The notes: a model not told the origin generated them from the sequence alone. A stretch of 64,000 nucleotides of DNA from Rhodococcus phenolicus (GCF_001646785.1 NZ_LRRH01000005.1:179225-243224), one strand, 5' to 3'; positions 34,246 to 44,079 are shown, counted from the stretch's first letter. Program-made: numbers and translations.

Positions 34246-34782
34246 CTAGTCGGCCAGGCCCAGGTCCGCCAAGCCCAGCAGCGAACGGTACTCGAGGCCC
34301 TCGCCGGCGATGACGGCGTCGGCACCGGTGGCCCGGTCGACGACGGTGGCGACACCGACGACGATCGCACCGACCTCCCGCAGCGCCTTGACGGCGGTGA
34401 GCGGCGAGTTTCCGGTGGTGGTGGTGTCCTCGACGACCAGCACGCGCTTGCCGACGACGTCCGGTCCCTCGATCTGCCGCTGCATGCCGTGGGCCTTCGC
34501 GGCCTTGCGGACGACGAACGCGTCGATGGGACGGCCGGCGGCGTGCATCACGGCCATCGCCACCGGATCGGCGCCCATGGTGAGCCCGCCGACCGCATCG
34601 AAGTCCCAATCGGCGACGAGTTCGCGCAGGAGGCTGCCGATCAGCGGGGCGGCCCGGTGATGCAGGGTCGCGCGCCGCAGGTCCACGTAGTAATCGGCTT
34701 CCTTGCCGGACGACAACGTCACCTTGCCGTGCACCACCGCCAGCTCGCGCACCAGCGCAGCCAGCTCTTCGCGATCAGTCAT
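34246..34782 (-). CDS. pyrE: Orotate phosphoribosyltransferase
   Basis: This 178-residue type I phosphoribosyltransferase contains GKVTLSSGKEADYYVDLRRATL, GGLTMGADPVAMAVMHAAG, VVRKAAKAHGMQRQIEG and the PRPP loop VLVVEDTTTTGNSPLTAV. It makes OMP from orotate in pyrimidine synthesis. It corresponds to Rv0382c, also near clpB in M. tuberculosis. Confidence 0.97.
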   Translation of the reverse strand: MTDREELAALVRELAVVHGKVTLSSGKEADYYVDLRRATLHHRAAPLIGSLLRELVADWDFDAVGGLTMGADPVAMAVMHAAGRPIDAFVVRKAAKAHGMQRQIEGPDVVGKRVLVVEDTTTTGNSPLTAVKALREVGAIVVGVATVVDRATGADAVIAGEGLEYRSLLGLADLGLAD

Positions 34783-34859
34783 CGCTCGTCCTCACCGTCG
34801 ATTGGTCGTCCGCGGCCCGCGGGACCGCGGCAAGAAGCCTAGTCGGTTGCGGAGTGCGA

Positions 34860-35492
34860 TCAGGCCGCGACGGTGCCGGACGCTTCGTCGGCCGTGGCCA
34901 CCACCGGCTGCCCGGCGTCCACCGCGACGACCGGCTCCGGCATCGGGGCGACCTCGAACAGCGGAACAGCGGTGACACCGGCGAGCTTCGCGAACACCGA
35001 CGACGGGAAGCTGCTCACGGTCCGGTTGAGTTCGTGGGCGAGATCGTTGTGGACGCGCGCCGCCCCCGCGATCCGCACCTCGCGGTTCTGCAGCTCGCGA
35101 GCGACGCGGATGAACGGCCAGTGGGTGCCCTGGTCCGGGTCGCCGATGAGTTCGTGCAGCGTCGCGGACAGCGTGTTCTCGGCGGCCGCGCGCTCGCCGA
35201 GGCTCAGCCGCTGATCGCGCATCGCGATCGCGAGCGTGCGGGCGCCGACGAGGGGGCTGATGCGGCTGCGTTCGACACCGGCGCCGGCCGATGCCGCGAT
35301 CAGGGCGGGCACGAGGTCGTAGCGATCGTCGAGTTCGTTGGCGAGCAGACGCAGGCTGTCGCGGTGCCGCGTTCTGAGCTTCTGCGCGCGGCGCATCGCC
35401 GTGCGTGTCGACAGCACCAGCAGCACAATCACACCGATCACAACAGCCACAACGGTCACGCGCAGAAATGTACCGAGGGCGCCCACCCACAC
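34860..35492 (-). CDS. LemA-family protein
   Basis: This 210-residue protein starts at GTG 35492 or 35486. One N-terminal transmembrane helix (VTVVAVVIGVIVLLVLS) is followed by the LemA helical domain: LANELDDRYDLVPALI, RAAAENTLSATLHELIG, ARELQNREVRIAGAARVHNDLAHELNRTVSSFPSSVFAKLAGVTAVPLFEV. The N-terminus faces out and the domain is cytoplasmic in other LemA proteins. Function is not established. It lies 77 bp upstream of pyrE on the same strand. Confidence 0.88.
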   Translation of the reverse strand: MWVGALGTFLRVTVVAVVIGVIVLLVLSTRTAMRRAQKLRTRHRDSLRLLANELDDRYDLVPALIAASAGAGVERSRISPLVGARTLAIAMRDQRLSLGERAAAENTLSATLHELIGDPDQGTHWPFIRVARELQNREVRIAGAARVHNDLAHELNRTVSSFPSSVFAKLAGVTAVPLFEVAPMPEPVVAVDAGQPVVATADEASGTVAA

Positions 35493-35550
35493 GCATCACC
35501 GGTCCGGCGTGTCCGCACGGCGTGTCCGGACCGTGACCTGGCGCACCCTC

Positions 35551-36342
35551 TCAGGTGCGGCCGCGACCCCGGCCGAAGACGTTCGTCAACCTGCGCACCA
35601 GATCGACCGGAATCAGGCGGCCCCCGGTGGTGAGGACCTTGTACTGCAGACCGGGAATGCTGCGGACCTTTCCCGCCTCGAGATCGGCGAGCGAGGTCCG
35701 CACCACCGTGTCGACGTCCAGCCACATCCACTCGGGGATCGAGCCCATCTCGATGCCCGCGCGGCGGTGGAACTCGGTGTGCACGAAACCGGGACACAAA
35801 GCCTGCACCTGCACGCCGGTCCCCGCGAGACCGCCGGCCAGTCCCTCCGTGAAGGAGACGACGTACGCCTTGCTGCCCGAGTAGGTCGAGCCACGGCCGG
35901 GCAGCAGACCGGCCACGCTCGCGACGTTGACGATGCGGCCCGAACCGGCGTCGATCATCGACGGCAACGCCGCTCGCGTCAGCTGCATCACCGCGGTGAC
36001 GTTCACGTCCAGCTGCGCCTGCAGCAGTTCCGGTGCAGCCGTCCAGAACTCGCCGGTCGTCCCGAAGCCGGCGTTGTTGACGAGCATGTCGACACCGCGG
36101 GCGAGCCGTTCGACGACGCGGGTCCGGCCCGCCGCGGTCGCGAGGTCGGCGGGCAGCATCTCCGACTCGGCGCCGAAACGGCCCTTCAGGTCGGCGGCGA
36201 GGTCGGCGAGTTTCGTCTCGTTCCGGGCCACCAGCACCAGGTCGTAGCCCTGAGCGGCGAGCGCACGGGCATATCCGGCGCCGATGCCCGAGGTGGGGCC
36301 GGTGACGAGAGCGACGGGTCGAGCAGCGCGATCCGGTGTCAT
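35551..36342 (-). CDS. Short-chain dehydrogenase (DltE/YqjQ-like)
   Basis: This 263-residue SDR has the coenzyme motif [29 protein letters not shown] (Arg after strand 2, favouring NADPH), [41 protein letters not shown] with Ser-Tyr-Lys, and [15 protein letters not shown] second ATG 3 codons upstream (36351) is possible. The subgroup includes DltE-like oxidoreductases of unknown substrate. Confidence 0.9.
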   Translation of the reverse strand: MTPDRAARPVALVTGPTSGIGAGYARALAAQGYDLVLVARNETKLADLAADLKGRFGAESEMLPADLATAAGRTRVVERLARGVDMLVNNAGFGTTGEFWTAAPELLQAQLDVNVTAVMQLTRAALPSMIDAGSGRIVNVASVAGLLPGRGSTYSGSKAYVVSFTEGLAGGLAGTGVQVQALCPGFVHTEFHRRAGIEMGSIPEWMWLDVDTVVRTSLADLEAGKVRSIPGLQYKVLTTGGRLIPVDLVRRLTNVFGRGRGRT

Positions 36343-36393
36343 GCCCGTCACACTAGCGCGTTCCTACTCGCGGGTAACGCCCGGTGGGCGGAG

Positions 36394-37062
36394 TCAGTGG
36401 TGCGCCGACGGACGGCCGGGATCGTGCATGCCCCGGTCCATCTCGGCCGGTTCCACGACCGGCGGCAACACGTGCAGGATCCCGGACAGCCGTGCGACCG
36501 TGTCGATCGCGGCGTCCCACTCGCGGCCGTTGCTGTTCAACGGGATCGACCCGAGGGTCCAGTCGTTCTCGCTCCACAGCATCTGCACGTGCGGCGGGAT
36601 CGACTCGGTGAACGCGACCATCCGCTGATCGCAGACGCGGCGCGCGATCTCGAGGTCCGTCGTGAACACCACCCGCGGCCCGATCGAGCCCAGCAGGTTC
36701 ATGTCGGGATCCTTGGGCGGCGGCGTCGACTTCAGGCGCAGGTCGATGTCGACGTCGGACCCCACCTTGCGGCGCACCGCGACGATGGTGGCGGTCTCCT
36801 CGATGTCGAAGAGCAGGAACTCGTCGCCCCGGCGCACACCGTGCACCACGTCGATCGCGCCCAGGTACTCCTGCTTCGCGAGAGCCGCCCGATGCCAGTT
36901 CGACGGCAGCGAATCGTCGGACGCGGTGTACTTGTAGCCCTGCGCGCGCGCCCAGATCTCCCGCACCCGCCCGGACTGCTCCCGGCGCGTGCGGTCGATG
37001 TAGAGCAGCACGAGCGCGCCGAGGAGCGCGACCGCTGCAAGACCGAACCACATGACCGTCAT
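36394..37062 (-). CDS. Single-pass membrane protein of unknown function (Rv0383c-like)
   Basis: This 222-residue protein has an N-terminal helix (MWFGLAAVALLGALVLLYID) and an alpha/beta domain containing ARAQGYKYTASDDSLPSNWHR, VVHGVRRGDEFLLFDIEETATIVAVRRKVGSDVDIDLRLK and MVAFTESIPPHVQMLWSENDWTLGSIPLNSNGREWDAAIDTVARLSG. A conserved protein in this place (between pyrE and clpB) is known across Mycobacteriales. I do not recognise an enzymatic motif. Confidence 0.8.
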   Translation of the reverse strand: MTVMWFGLAAVALLGALVLLYIDRTRREQSGRVREIWARAQGYKYTASDDSLPSNWHRAALAKQEYLGAIDVVHGVRRGDEFLLFDIEETATIVAVRRKVGSDVDIDLRLKSTPPPKDPDMNLLGSIGPRVVFTTDLEIARRVCDQRMVAFTESIPPHVQMLWSENDWTLGSIPLNSNGREWDAAIDTVARLSGILHVLPPVVEPAEMDRGMHDPGRPSAHH

Positions 37063-37081
37063 CGGGCCCAGCCTAGCCTGT

Positions 37082-37954
37082 TCAGTTGCCCGAACGGTTG
37101 AACCCGGGCACCGTCGCGCTGACGACCGTGTCCGCGGTCATCACGCCGTCCCGGACGGGAGTGCCCTGGGCGAGGACCGTGTCCCCCACCTTCAGCGCCG
37201 ACGGCGACGAACCGGCGAGCGCGATGATCTGGGTCTCCGGCGTCAATCGGACGGTGACGACCGTGCCGCCGATCCCGCTGATCGTGATGCTCGATCCGTC
37301 GTTCGCCGTCACGGTCCCGATGGTCGTGCCGTTGGATCCGATCGCGTCCCCGAGCCCACCCGGGAGCCGATCGAGCGGAAGTGTCGGGGGCAGCGACGGC
37401 TCGGTCGTCGGCGGCTGCGTCCTGGTCGTCGCAGGCGGCGGCGCGACGGTGGTCGTGGGGGTGGACGCGGTCGTCGCATCGTCTCCGCTGCCACCGCTGA
37501 GCAGGTAACCGAAGACACCGGCCAGCGCGATCACGAGGAGAGCGCCGAGTGCCGGCAGGACCCATCTGCGGCGGCGCGGACCCTGAGGTCCGGGTGCGGG
37601 CGCTTGTCCCGGCGGCACCGGGCCACCAGGGCCGTATCCGTACTGCTGGGTGGGCTGATACTGCTGGGTTGCCTGGTACTGCGGCTGCTGGGTCGGCTGG
37701 TACTGCTGGGTCGGCTGGTACTGCTGGGTCGGCTGGTACTGCTGGAACTGCTCGGTCGGCCCGAACTGCTGCGTCGGCTGGTACCCCGGCGCCGAGGGCG
37801 GAATTGCCTGCGTCGGCTCGCCTCGGCCGTAGGCCGCCGTGCGGCCGTAGGCCTCGGTCGGATCGGACGTGTGCAGCACCCGCGTCTCGTCGTGCGACTC
37901 GTCGAGCGAGTACGCGCGCTCCTGCGGTGTGCGCGGATCCTGCGGATTCGTCAT
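37082..37954 (-). CDS. Membrane protein with QPTQQY repeats and extracellular DUF5666-like domain
   Basis: This 290-residue protein has a cytoplasmic N-terminus with at least five near-perfect QPTQQY hexapeptides (residues about 58-105) encoded by 18-bp tandem repeats. A basic stop (GPRRRRW), a single transmembrane helix (VLPALGALLVIALAGVFGYLLSGG), a Thr/Pro spacer and a beta-rich domain follow (GTVTANDGSSITISGIGGTVVTVRLTPETQI, LKVGDTVLAQGTPVRDGVMTADTVV). The last resembles DUF5666/OB-like modules. Function is unknown. ATG 37954 is chosen. Confidence 0.85.
   Translation of the reverse strand: MTNPQDPRTPQERAYSLDESHDETRVLHTSDPTEAYGRTAAYGRGEPTQAIPPSAPGYQPTQQFGPTEQFQQYQPTQQYQPTQQYQPTQQPQYQATQQYQPTQQYGYGPGGPVPPGQAPAPGPQGPRRRRWVLPALGALLVIALAGVFGYLLSGGSGDDATTASTPTTTVAPPPATTRTQPPTTEPSLPPTLPLDRLPGGLGDAIGSNGTTIGTVTANDGSSITISGIGGTVVTVRLTPETQIIALAGSSPSALKVGDTVLAQGTPVRDGVMTADTVVSATVPGFNRSGN
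37660..37787 (-). repeat. 18-bp tandem repeats encoding QPTQQY
   Basis: The unit TACTGCTGGGTCGGCTGG recurs about every 18 bp, with diverged copies at both ends. Such repeats can change copy number by slippage without shifting the frame. Confidence 0.85.
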
Positions 37955-37970
37955 GGTTCCTCCCAAGGTA

Positions 37971-38016
37971 CTCGTGCGCGTTTCCGGTAGCGGGTGCTAC
38001 CGGAAACGCGCACGAG
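37971..38016. terminator. Terminator-like palindrome after clpB
   Basis: There are 21-nt perfectly complementary arms (37971-37991 and 37996-38016) with a GGGT loop, lying 6 bp after the clpB stop. The arm core CGTGCGCGTTTCCGGTAG is a near copy of that at 24305. Confidence 0.88.
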
Positions 38017-38022
38017 GGTAGG

Positions 38023-40578
38023 TCAGGCGCCGATCGTCAGGCGGTCGCCGTCATCGGTGACACCGACATGCACGGTGTCGCCGTCGCGGATCTCACCGGC
38101 CAGCAGCTTCTTGGCGAGCTGGTCGCCGATGGACTGCTGGATCAACCGGCGCAGCGGACGGGCACCGTACTGCGGGTCGTACCCGCGCACCGCGAGCCAC
38201 ATGCGGGCCGAACCGTTCACGTCGAGCGTGAGCCGGCGTGCCGCGAGCCGCTGGGCGAGCTGACCGAGCTGGATCTCGACGATCTGCTCGAGCTGCTCCT
38301 CCGACAACGGGTCGAAGATGACGACGTCGTCGAGCCGGTTGATGAACTCCGGCTTGAACGCGGCCCGCACCGCTGCCATCACCTGATCCTTGTCGCCACC
38401 CGCACCGAGGTTCGAGGTGAGGATCAGGATGGTGTTGCGGAAGTCCACCGTGCGACCCTGCCCGTCGGTGAGCCGACCGTCGTCGAGCACCTGCAGCAGC
38501 GTGTCGAACACGTCCGGGTGGGCCTTCTCGACCTCGTCGAACAACACCACCGAGTAGGGGCGGCGACGTACCGCCTCGGTGAGCTGGCCCCCGGCCTCGT
38601 AGCCGACGTAGCCGGGAGGCGCACCGACGAGCCGCGCCACCGAGTGCTTCTCGCTGTACTCGGACATGTCGATCCGCACCATGGCGCGTTCGTCGTCGAA
38701 CAGGAAGTCGGCGAGGGCCTTCGCGAGTTCGGTCTTGCCGACACCGGTCGGGCCCAGGAACAGGAACGAACCGGTGGGCCGGTTCGGGTCCGCGACACCG
38801 GCGCGGGCGCGGCGCACCGCGTCCGAGACGGCCTGCACGGCCTCGTTCTGCCCGACGACCCGTTCGCCGAGTTCGTCCTCCATGCGCAGCAGCTTGGCGG
38901 TCTCGCCCTCGAGCATGCGGCCCGCGGGGATACCGGTCCACGCGGCGACGACGTCGGCGACGTCGTCCGGGCCGACCTCCTCCTTGAGCATCACGTCACC
39001 GTCGGAGGCGGCACCGGAGGCGTCCGCGGCGGCCTGGAGTTCCTTCTCCAGCTGAGGGATACGTCCGTATCGCAGCTCGGCCGCCTTGCCGAGATCGCCG
39101 TCGCGTTCGGCGCGTTCCTCCTCGCCGCGCAGCGACTCGAGCTGTTCCTTGATCTCCCGCACCGAGTCGATCGCGGTCTTCTCGTTCTGCCAGCGGGTGG
39201 TGAGCTGGCTCAGCCGCTCGCGTTCGTCGGCGAGTTCGCCACGCAGCTTGTCGAGCCGGTCCTTGGATGCCTCGTCGGTTTCCTTCTGCAGTGCCATCTC
39301 CTCGATCTCGAGACGGCGCACGACCCGTTCGACGGTGTCGATCTCCTCGGGACGCGAGTCGATCTCCATGCGCAGCCGGGACGCGGCCTCGTCGACGAGG
39401 TCGATGGCCTTGTCCGGAAGGAACCGGGAGGTGATGTAGCGGTCGGAGAGCGTCGCGGCGGCGACGAGCGCGGAGTCGGTGATGCGCACACCGTGGTGCA
39501 CCTCGTAACGCTCCTTGAGCCCGCGCAGGATGCCGACAGTGTCCTCGACACTCGGTTCGCCGACGAGCACCTGCTGGAATCGGCGCTCGAGCGCGGCGTC
39601 CTTCTCGATGTACTTGCGGTACTCCTCGAGGGTCGTCGCACCGACGAGCCGCAGCTCACCGCGGGCCAGCATCGGCTTGATCATGTTGCCCGCGTCCATC
39701 GCGGATTCACCGGTCGCACCGGCGCCGACGATGGTGTGGAGTTCGTCGATGAACGTGATGATCTGACCCGCGGACTGCTTGATCTCGTCGAGAACGGCCT
39801 TGAGGCGTTCCTCGAACTCACCGCGGTACTTGGCGCCGGCGACCATCGAGCCCAGATCCAGGGAGATGACGGTCTTGCCGCGCAGCGACTCGGGAACGTC
39901 GCCGGCGACGATGCGCTGCGCGAGTCCTTCGACGATCGCGGTCTTGCCGACACCGGGTTCACCGATGAGCACCGGGTTGTTCTTGGTGCGACGCGAGAGC
40001 ACCTGTACGACTCGCCGGATCTCGTTGTCGCGTCCGATGACGGGATCGAGCTTGCCTTCGCGGGCGCGGGCGGTGAGATCCGTCGAGTACTTCTCCAATG
40101 CCTGGAACGTCGATTCCGGGTCGGCGGTGGTGACGCGACCGCTGCCGCGCACGGCGGTGAACGCCTCGCGCAGCGCGGACGGAGTGGCACCGTGTCCGGC
40201 GAGGAGCTTGGCGACGTCGGAGTCACCGCTCGCGAGGCCCACGAGGACGTGTTCGGTGGAGACGAACTCGTCGGTCAGCTCGGTCGCCAGGTGCTGGGCA
40301 GCGGTCATCGCCGCGACGGCCTCCCGGCCGAGCTGCGGTGTGGTGGTCGCGCCGCTGGCCTTGGGCAGCCGGTCGACGAGGTTCTCGGCCTCGCGGCGGA
40401 CGACGGCCGGATCGACGCCGACGGCCTTGAGCAGCGGCGCGGCGATACCGTCGGCCTGGTCCAGCAGCGCCACCAGCAGGTGCGCGGGGCGGATCTCCGG
40501 GTTGCCCGCAGCGGACGCCGACTGGAGTGCGGCGGTCAGTGCAGCCTGGGTCTTCGTTGTCGGGTTGAACGAGTCCAC
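38023..40578 (-). CDS. clpB: ATP-dependent disaggregase ClpB
   Basis: This 851-residue Hsp100 has an N-terminal Clp_N pair and a first AAA+ module ([30 protein letters not shown]). A coiled-coil middle domain contains [32 protein letters not shown] second AAA+ module ([34 protein letters not shown]) and a ClpB D2-small domain follow. It resolubilises aggregates with DnaK. It starts at GTG 40578 behind GGAAGGGG. A HAIR operator upstream marks it as an HspR regulon member. It is equivalent to Rv0384c. Confidence 0.97.
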   Translation of the reverse strand: MDSFNPTTKTQAALTAALQSASAAGNPEIRPAHLLVALLDQADGIAAPLLKAVGVDPAVVRREAENLVDRLPKASGATTTPQLGREAVAAMTAAQHLATELTDEFVSTEHVLVGLASGDSDVAKLLAGHGATPSALREAFTAVRGSGRVTTADPESTFQALEKYSTDLTARAREGKLDPVIGRDNEIRRVVQVLSRRTKNNPVLIGEPGVGKTAIVEGLAQRIVAGDVPESLRGKTVISLDLGSMVAGAKYRGEFEERLKAVLDEIKQSAGQIITFIDELHTIVGAGATGESAMDAGNMIKPMLARGELRLVGATTLEEYRKYIEKDAALERRFQQVLVGEPSVEDTVGILRGLKERYEVHHGVRITDSALVAAATLSDRYITSRFLPDKAIDLVDEAASRLRMEIDSRPEEIDTVERVVRRLEIEEMALQKETDEASKDRLDKLRGELADERERLSQLTTRWQNEKTAIDSVREIKEQLESLRGEEERAERDGDLGKAAELRYGRIPQLEKELQAAADASGAASDGDVMLKEEVGPDDVADVVAAWTGIPAGRMLEGETAKLLRMEDELGERVVGQNEAVQAVSDAVRRARAGVADPNRPTGSFLFLGPTGVGKTELAKALADFLFDDERAMVRIDMSEYSEKHSVARLVGAPPGYVGYEAGGQLTEAVRRRPYSVVLFDEVEKAHPDVFDTLLQVLDDGRLTDGQGRTVDFRNTILILTSNLGAGGDKDQVMAAVRAAFKPEFINRLDDVVIFDPLSEEQLEQIVEIQLGQLAQRLAARRLTLDVNGSARMWLAVRGYDPQYGARPLRRLIQQSIGDQLAKKLLAGEIRDGDTVHVGVTDDGDRLTIGA

Positions 40579-40671
40579 TACGGGCCCCTTCCATTCTCGA
40601 GTGTGTTCGTGTCAATTTCTGCGTCCCGTGGGTACTCTCCACGGGAACTCGACATGATCAACGAGTCTAAA

Positions 40672-40692
40672 GTTGAGTTTGTTCCGCTCAAG
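40672..40692 (-). promoter_or_regulatory. HAIR element (HspR operator) of clpB
   Basis: GTTGAGT-N7-GCTCAAG matches the actinobacterial HspR consensus CTTGAGT-N7-ACTCAAG at six of seven bases on each side, with the exact 7-nt spacer. It lies about 95 bp upstream of clpB and 147 bp from the divergent globin gene, so it might affect both. Confidence 0.85.
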
Positions 40693-40838
40693 TTCAATGT
40701 CGACGGTGACCTGCGTCACTGCCCCGTGCTTCCAGTGTGCGATATCGGGTTCGTTCGGGGACCACCCTTGGTGGCCGATCGACCGGTGAACGGCTACAGT
40801 TGCGGCCGACCAGCAGGAACAGCACGTGGGAGGGTGGC

Positions 40839-41996
40839 GTGGAAGCCTTCGCCATCGCCCGTGTCCAGCTCAGTTTCGCCTCCATCGTCGCCACGCCCAC
40901 CGGCTCCGAACGGTTCGCGTCGGCCTTCTACACCGCACTGTGGGCGGAGAATCCGGGACTGCGCGAGCTGTTTCCCGCCGGCATGGAATCGATGCGGAAC
41001 CGGTTCGCGACCGCGGTCGGATGGGCCGTGAACCGGCTCAGCGATTTCGCCGCCGTCGAGGACTTCCTCGGCCAGCTCGCCCGCGACCACCGCAAGTACG
41101 GGGTCAAACCCGAGCATTTCCGCGCGGCGGGGGCGGCGATGCTCGTCGCGGTCCGCGAATGCACTCCGCTGATCCTGTGGACGGCCGCCCTCGAACACAC
41201 CTGGCGCGAGATCATCAGCCGGCTGGTCGCCGCCATGGCGATCGCATCCGCCGAGGACGACCTGCCCGCCGTGTGGGGAGCGACCGTCGTCGGCCACGAA
41301 CGCGTGATGCCGGACCTGGCGATCATCCGGCTCGAAACCGACTCCCCCATTCCGTTCCACGCGGGTCAGTACATGAGCGTGCAGACCCCGCACCGCCCGC
41401 AGATGTGGCGTTATCTGTCCGCGGCGATCCCGCCGAATCCCCAGGGGCAGATCGAATTCCACGTGCGCCGGGTGTCCAGTGGCTGGGTGAGCCCGGCACT
41501 CGTCGGCGAGACCGCGGTCGGTGACCGCTGGGTCATCGGCCCGCCGCTCGGCGGTCTGCACGTCGATCGGGCCCGCGGCGACGTTCTGATGATCGCCTCG
41601 GGGACCGGGCTGGCACCGCTGCGCGCGCAGCTCATGGAAATGGCGATGCGCGGCGACAACCCGCGTGTGCACCTGTTCTACGGCGGCAAGTACCCGTGCG
41701 ACCTGTACGACATCGAGACGCTCTGGCACCTGTCGATGACCAATCCGTGGCTCACCGTCGTTCCGGTCGTCGAGGAGAAGGAAAACCCTTGGTGGCATCC
41801 GGTTCCCGTGCAGGAACCGCCGAACGGCCTGCACCGCACGATGTACGGCAAGCTCGGTAAGGTCGTGGCCCAGTTCGGGTCGTGGGCGGACCGCCAGATC
41901 CAGATCGCCGGCTCACCGTCGATGATCAAGACGACGCTGTACGCACTGTCCGCGGCCGGAACTCCACGCCAAAACATCAGTTTCGATCCACTGTAG
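40839..41996 (+). CDS. Flavohemoprotein-like globin/FAD reductase
   Basis: This 385-residue protein begins at GTG 40839, four bases after GGGAGGG. Residues 1-140 form a globin-like domain (LSFASIVATPTGSERFASAFYTALWAENPGLRELFPAGM with a His at DHRKYGVKPEHF). A ferredoxin-reductase module follows, with GQYMSVQTPHRPQMWRYLSAA (FAD), MIASGTGLAPLRAQLMEM and LFYGGKYPCDLYD (NAD(P)H). The FAD loop MWRYLSAA differs from the common RxYSL. Position and make-up match Rv0385. A role in NO or O2 chemistry is inferred. Confidence 0.9.
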   Translation: MEAFAIARVQLSFASIVATPTGSERFASAFYTALWAENPGLRELFPAGMESMRNRFATAVGWAVNRLSDFAAVEDFLGQLARDHRKYGVKPEHFRAAGAAMLVAVRECTPLILWTAALEHTWREIISRLVAAMAIASAEDDLPAVWGATVVGHERVMPDLAIIRLETDSPIPFHAGQYMSVQTPHRPQMWRYLSAAIPPNPQGQIEFHVRRVSSGWVSPALVGETAVGDRWVIGPPLGGLHVDRARGDVLMIASGTGLAPLRAQLMEMAMRGDNPRVHLFYGGKYPCDLYDIETLWHLSMTNPWLTVVPVVEEKENPWWHPVPVQEPPNGLHRTMYGKLGKVVAQFGSWADRQIQIAGSPSMIKTTLYALSAAGTPRQNISFDPL

Positions 41997-42048
41997 ACGT
42001 GACCTGCGCACTTCGGTCGTGCAGGGCCACGAACGGGGGCATACCTCC

Positions 42049-44079
42049 TCAGTACGTGAGAGTTTCAGGAGGACCGGCAAGTACAGCCCAATCGCCTGCG
42101 GCCCCGTCACCTACAAGTTCCTGCCCGCCGGGACCTCCGGGCGTGACGAGCCCGAACGGGTCGTTCGGTGCAGTCGGCCGCCCGAGCTGATCGACCGCGC
42201 TACCGCCGACTGCAGAGCCGGCCATTCCGCCCAAGAGACCGCCGGCCATTCCGCACAGGAGAAGTCCGACCCCACCTGTTGCAATACCGAATCCCACACA
42301 CGCGGCGCCTGCCAAAACAGCTCCAGCCAGGCCGAAGAGTTGGCCGCCGGCCTCTTCTCCGATTACGTGTGCGCGCTTGACCTCATCTGCGGTTGCAATG
42401 CGGTAACCGGATATTGCGAAGGACACGATGATCATCCCTCGCCCGGCCCAGCGCAGTTGCGTGGCATTCCGCGCCATCCACGCGGTACTCCCCGCGACCA
42501 ACTCGCCCTTCACGGACGTTCTCAAGGGCTCGACCGTCAGAACCCGGGCGTTGCTCTCTGCCGTCGCAAGGTACTCCGCTTCGTCGGGATTCACTCCGGC
42601 AACGAATCCCGAGTCCGCCGGACTCAACGTGTTGGCAGCGCTCGCTCGGGTGTTGTCCAGTACATCGTTCGCGTTGAAGGTAGCCCGCACACGGAATTTG
42701 CGATCCCCCGACCACGTGACCGGTTCCGGTTGGCCTTTTCTCGGCGGCACGCTCCATGACACCCACGGGGATCCGCCGCGGACGACGTCGATACTGTCGA
42801 CATGCAGCGACACAGTCCGGCTGAGCAGAGTCGCCTCGGCAGGTGTCAGTGAATTTCGATCGGCATTGAACTTCTTGACCAAAGCGGGGATCGACTGCAG
42901 TTCCGCAACGGTGAAAGGTCGATCCATTGCTCCGATATTCTTGCTCACCCACCGGAACGTCGGGGCCGTTCCGGGAGGGGTCTCCGCGAGGCGAGTTTCC
43001 AACCACGGGGCCAGGTCTTGTGGCAACTCGTTGAGAATCCGCTGCAGCTCGATCGCGCGCGGCGACGGAATCATCGCGGACCAATAGCGAGTACGAATCA
43101 TCCTCATACCGCTCGATGCATTCGTGGGTCCGACGGCATGTGCCCCTTGGCTTGCCATGTAGGCCGAGGGACCGGCAGCTGTGAGCGTTCTCGGGGGTAG
43201 CTCGTCCGCCACCCAGGCCAACGGAAAGCTCACCGGACGGATCGACGGAACCACATCCGGATCGACCTGGGCAAGCTGTCTTTCCAGACGTATCCTGTCG
43301 ATCGGCGCTGTAGCCAAGCCCTGCTGAAGGATTCGGCGTTCCGGTTCCCCGAGTTGGTTGAGGACGGCGAGCTGATCGGTGTCGCTGAGGCCGTTCAAGA
43401 CGCCGTATGCTCCCCAAGGACCCCGAGGTTCGTTCATACGCCGTGCCGTCATCAGGGAGCGGACCGCGTAGGTGCGGGCCTCCGTCGAGACGGTCTCGAT
43501 GATGGTGTGCCAGGTGGCGTCATCCCGACGAGCGAGCCAGAGCGTCACCCAGACCAGTTGCTGGCCGCGCGTAAGCGCACGTATGGTGTCGCGTTTGTGG
43601 TCCGGAGGCATCCGATCATAGATCTGCACGACGTCGAGAAGTGGCGGGTGGGCGGCAGCGGAGCCTGGCAGTCGACCGGCATCCAGACCTTGCCCGAGGA
43701 GGGGATCGACGAGTCGCTGCGCGGTTGCTCCGACCCCGCGCTCATCGGATTGTTCGTCGGCCCTGTCATCGCTACCGCCATTGCACCCATCGCTGCATTT
43801 CGTGGCCCCGCACCGCTGCAGGGGCGAGTTGAGGCTTCGCAGACGGGCTCCTCGCTCGAGAAGCTCGATGGTCGCCGCGTTTCCCGCATGCCGTTGCATG
43901 GCCGCGATACCGGCAATCGACGGAGCCATCACGGACACGGTAGGAGCGACAGTCGTGACCGGCGTCCGCCGAACTCGCACGGCGTCGACTGCGTCCGCTC
44001 TGGCAATCCCGACCAATTCGGCCCCTTCTCCGAACCTCGGCTGTGAGGAATCAGGTCTCGTCAATGCTGGCCGATGCAT
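42049..44079 (-). CDS. Putative eCIS effector with QRHAGN leader and glycine-zipper C-terminus
   Basis: This roughly 676-residue protein has an uncertain start (ATG 44079; ATG 44127 is also open). Near the N-terminus is MAPSIAGIAAMQRHAGNAATIELLERG, followed by LQRCGATKCSDGCNG. These are hallmarks of proteins encoded with DUF4157 proteins in eCIS loci. The middle is helical and unrecognised (IYDRMPPDHKRDTIRALTRGQQLVWVTLWLARRD). Near the C-terminus lies a membrane-seeking Gly/Ala stretch (LFGLAGAVLAGAACVGFGIATGGVGLLLCGMAGGLLGGMAGSAVGG). GC content and third-position bias are lower than in neighbours, suggesting transfer. It is divergent from the regulator gene at 44244. A role as an injected effector, perhaps membrane-active, is inferred. 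Confidence 0.7.
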   Translation of the reverse strand: MHRPALTRPDSSQPRFGEGAELVGIARADAVDAVRVRRTPVTTVAPTVSVMAPSIAGIAAMQRHAGNAATIELLERGARLRSLNSPLQRCGATKCSDGCNGGSDDRADEQSDERGVGATAQRLVDPLLGQGLDAGRLPGSAAAHPPLLDVVQIYDRMPPDHKRDTIRALTRGQQLVWVTLWLARRDDATWHTIIETVSTEARTYAVRSLMTARRMNEPRGPWGAYGVLNGLSDTDQLAVLNQLGEPERRILQQGLATAPIDRIRLERQLAQVDPDVVPSIRPVSFPLAWVADELPPRTLTAAGPSAYMASQGAHAVGPTNASSGMRMIRTRYWSAMIPSPRAIELQRILNELPQDLAPWLETRLAETPPGTAPTFRWVSKNIGAMDRPFTVAELQSIPALVKKFNADRNSLTPAEATLLSRTVSLHVDSIDVVRGGSPWVSWSVPPRKGQPEPVTWSGDRKFRVRATFNANDVLDNTRASAANTLSPADSGFVAGVNPDEAEYLATAESNARVLTVEPLRTSVKGELVAGSTAWMARNATQLRWAGRGMIIVSFAISGYRIATADEVKRAHVIGEEAGGQLFGLAGAVLAGAACVGFGIATGGVGLLLCGMAGGLLGGMAGSAVGGSAVDQLGRPTAPNDPFGLVTPGGPGGQELVGDGAAGDWAVLAGPPETLTY

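Noticed and set aside
37660..37787. CRISPR-like array
   Set aside because: The units are 18 bp, directly adjacent without spacers, in frame, and encode QPTQQY. They are coding repeats. No CRISPR array or cas gene was seen in the window.
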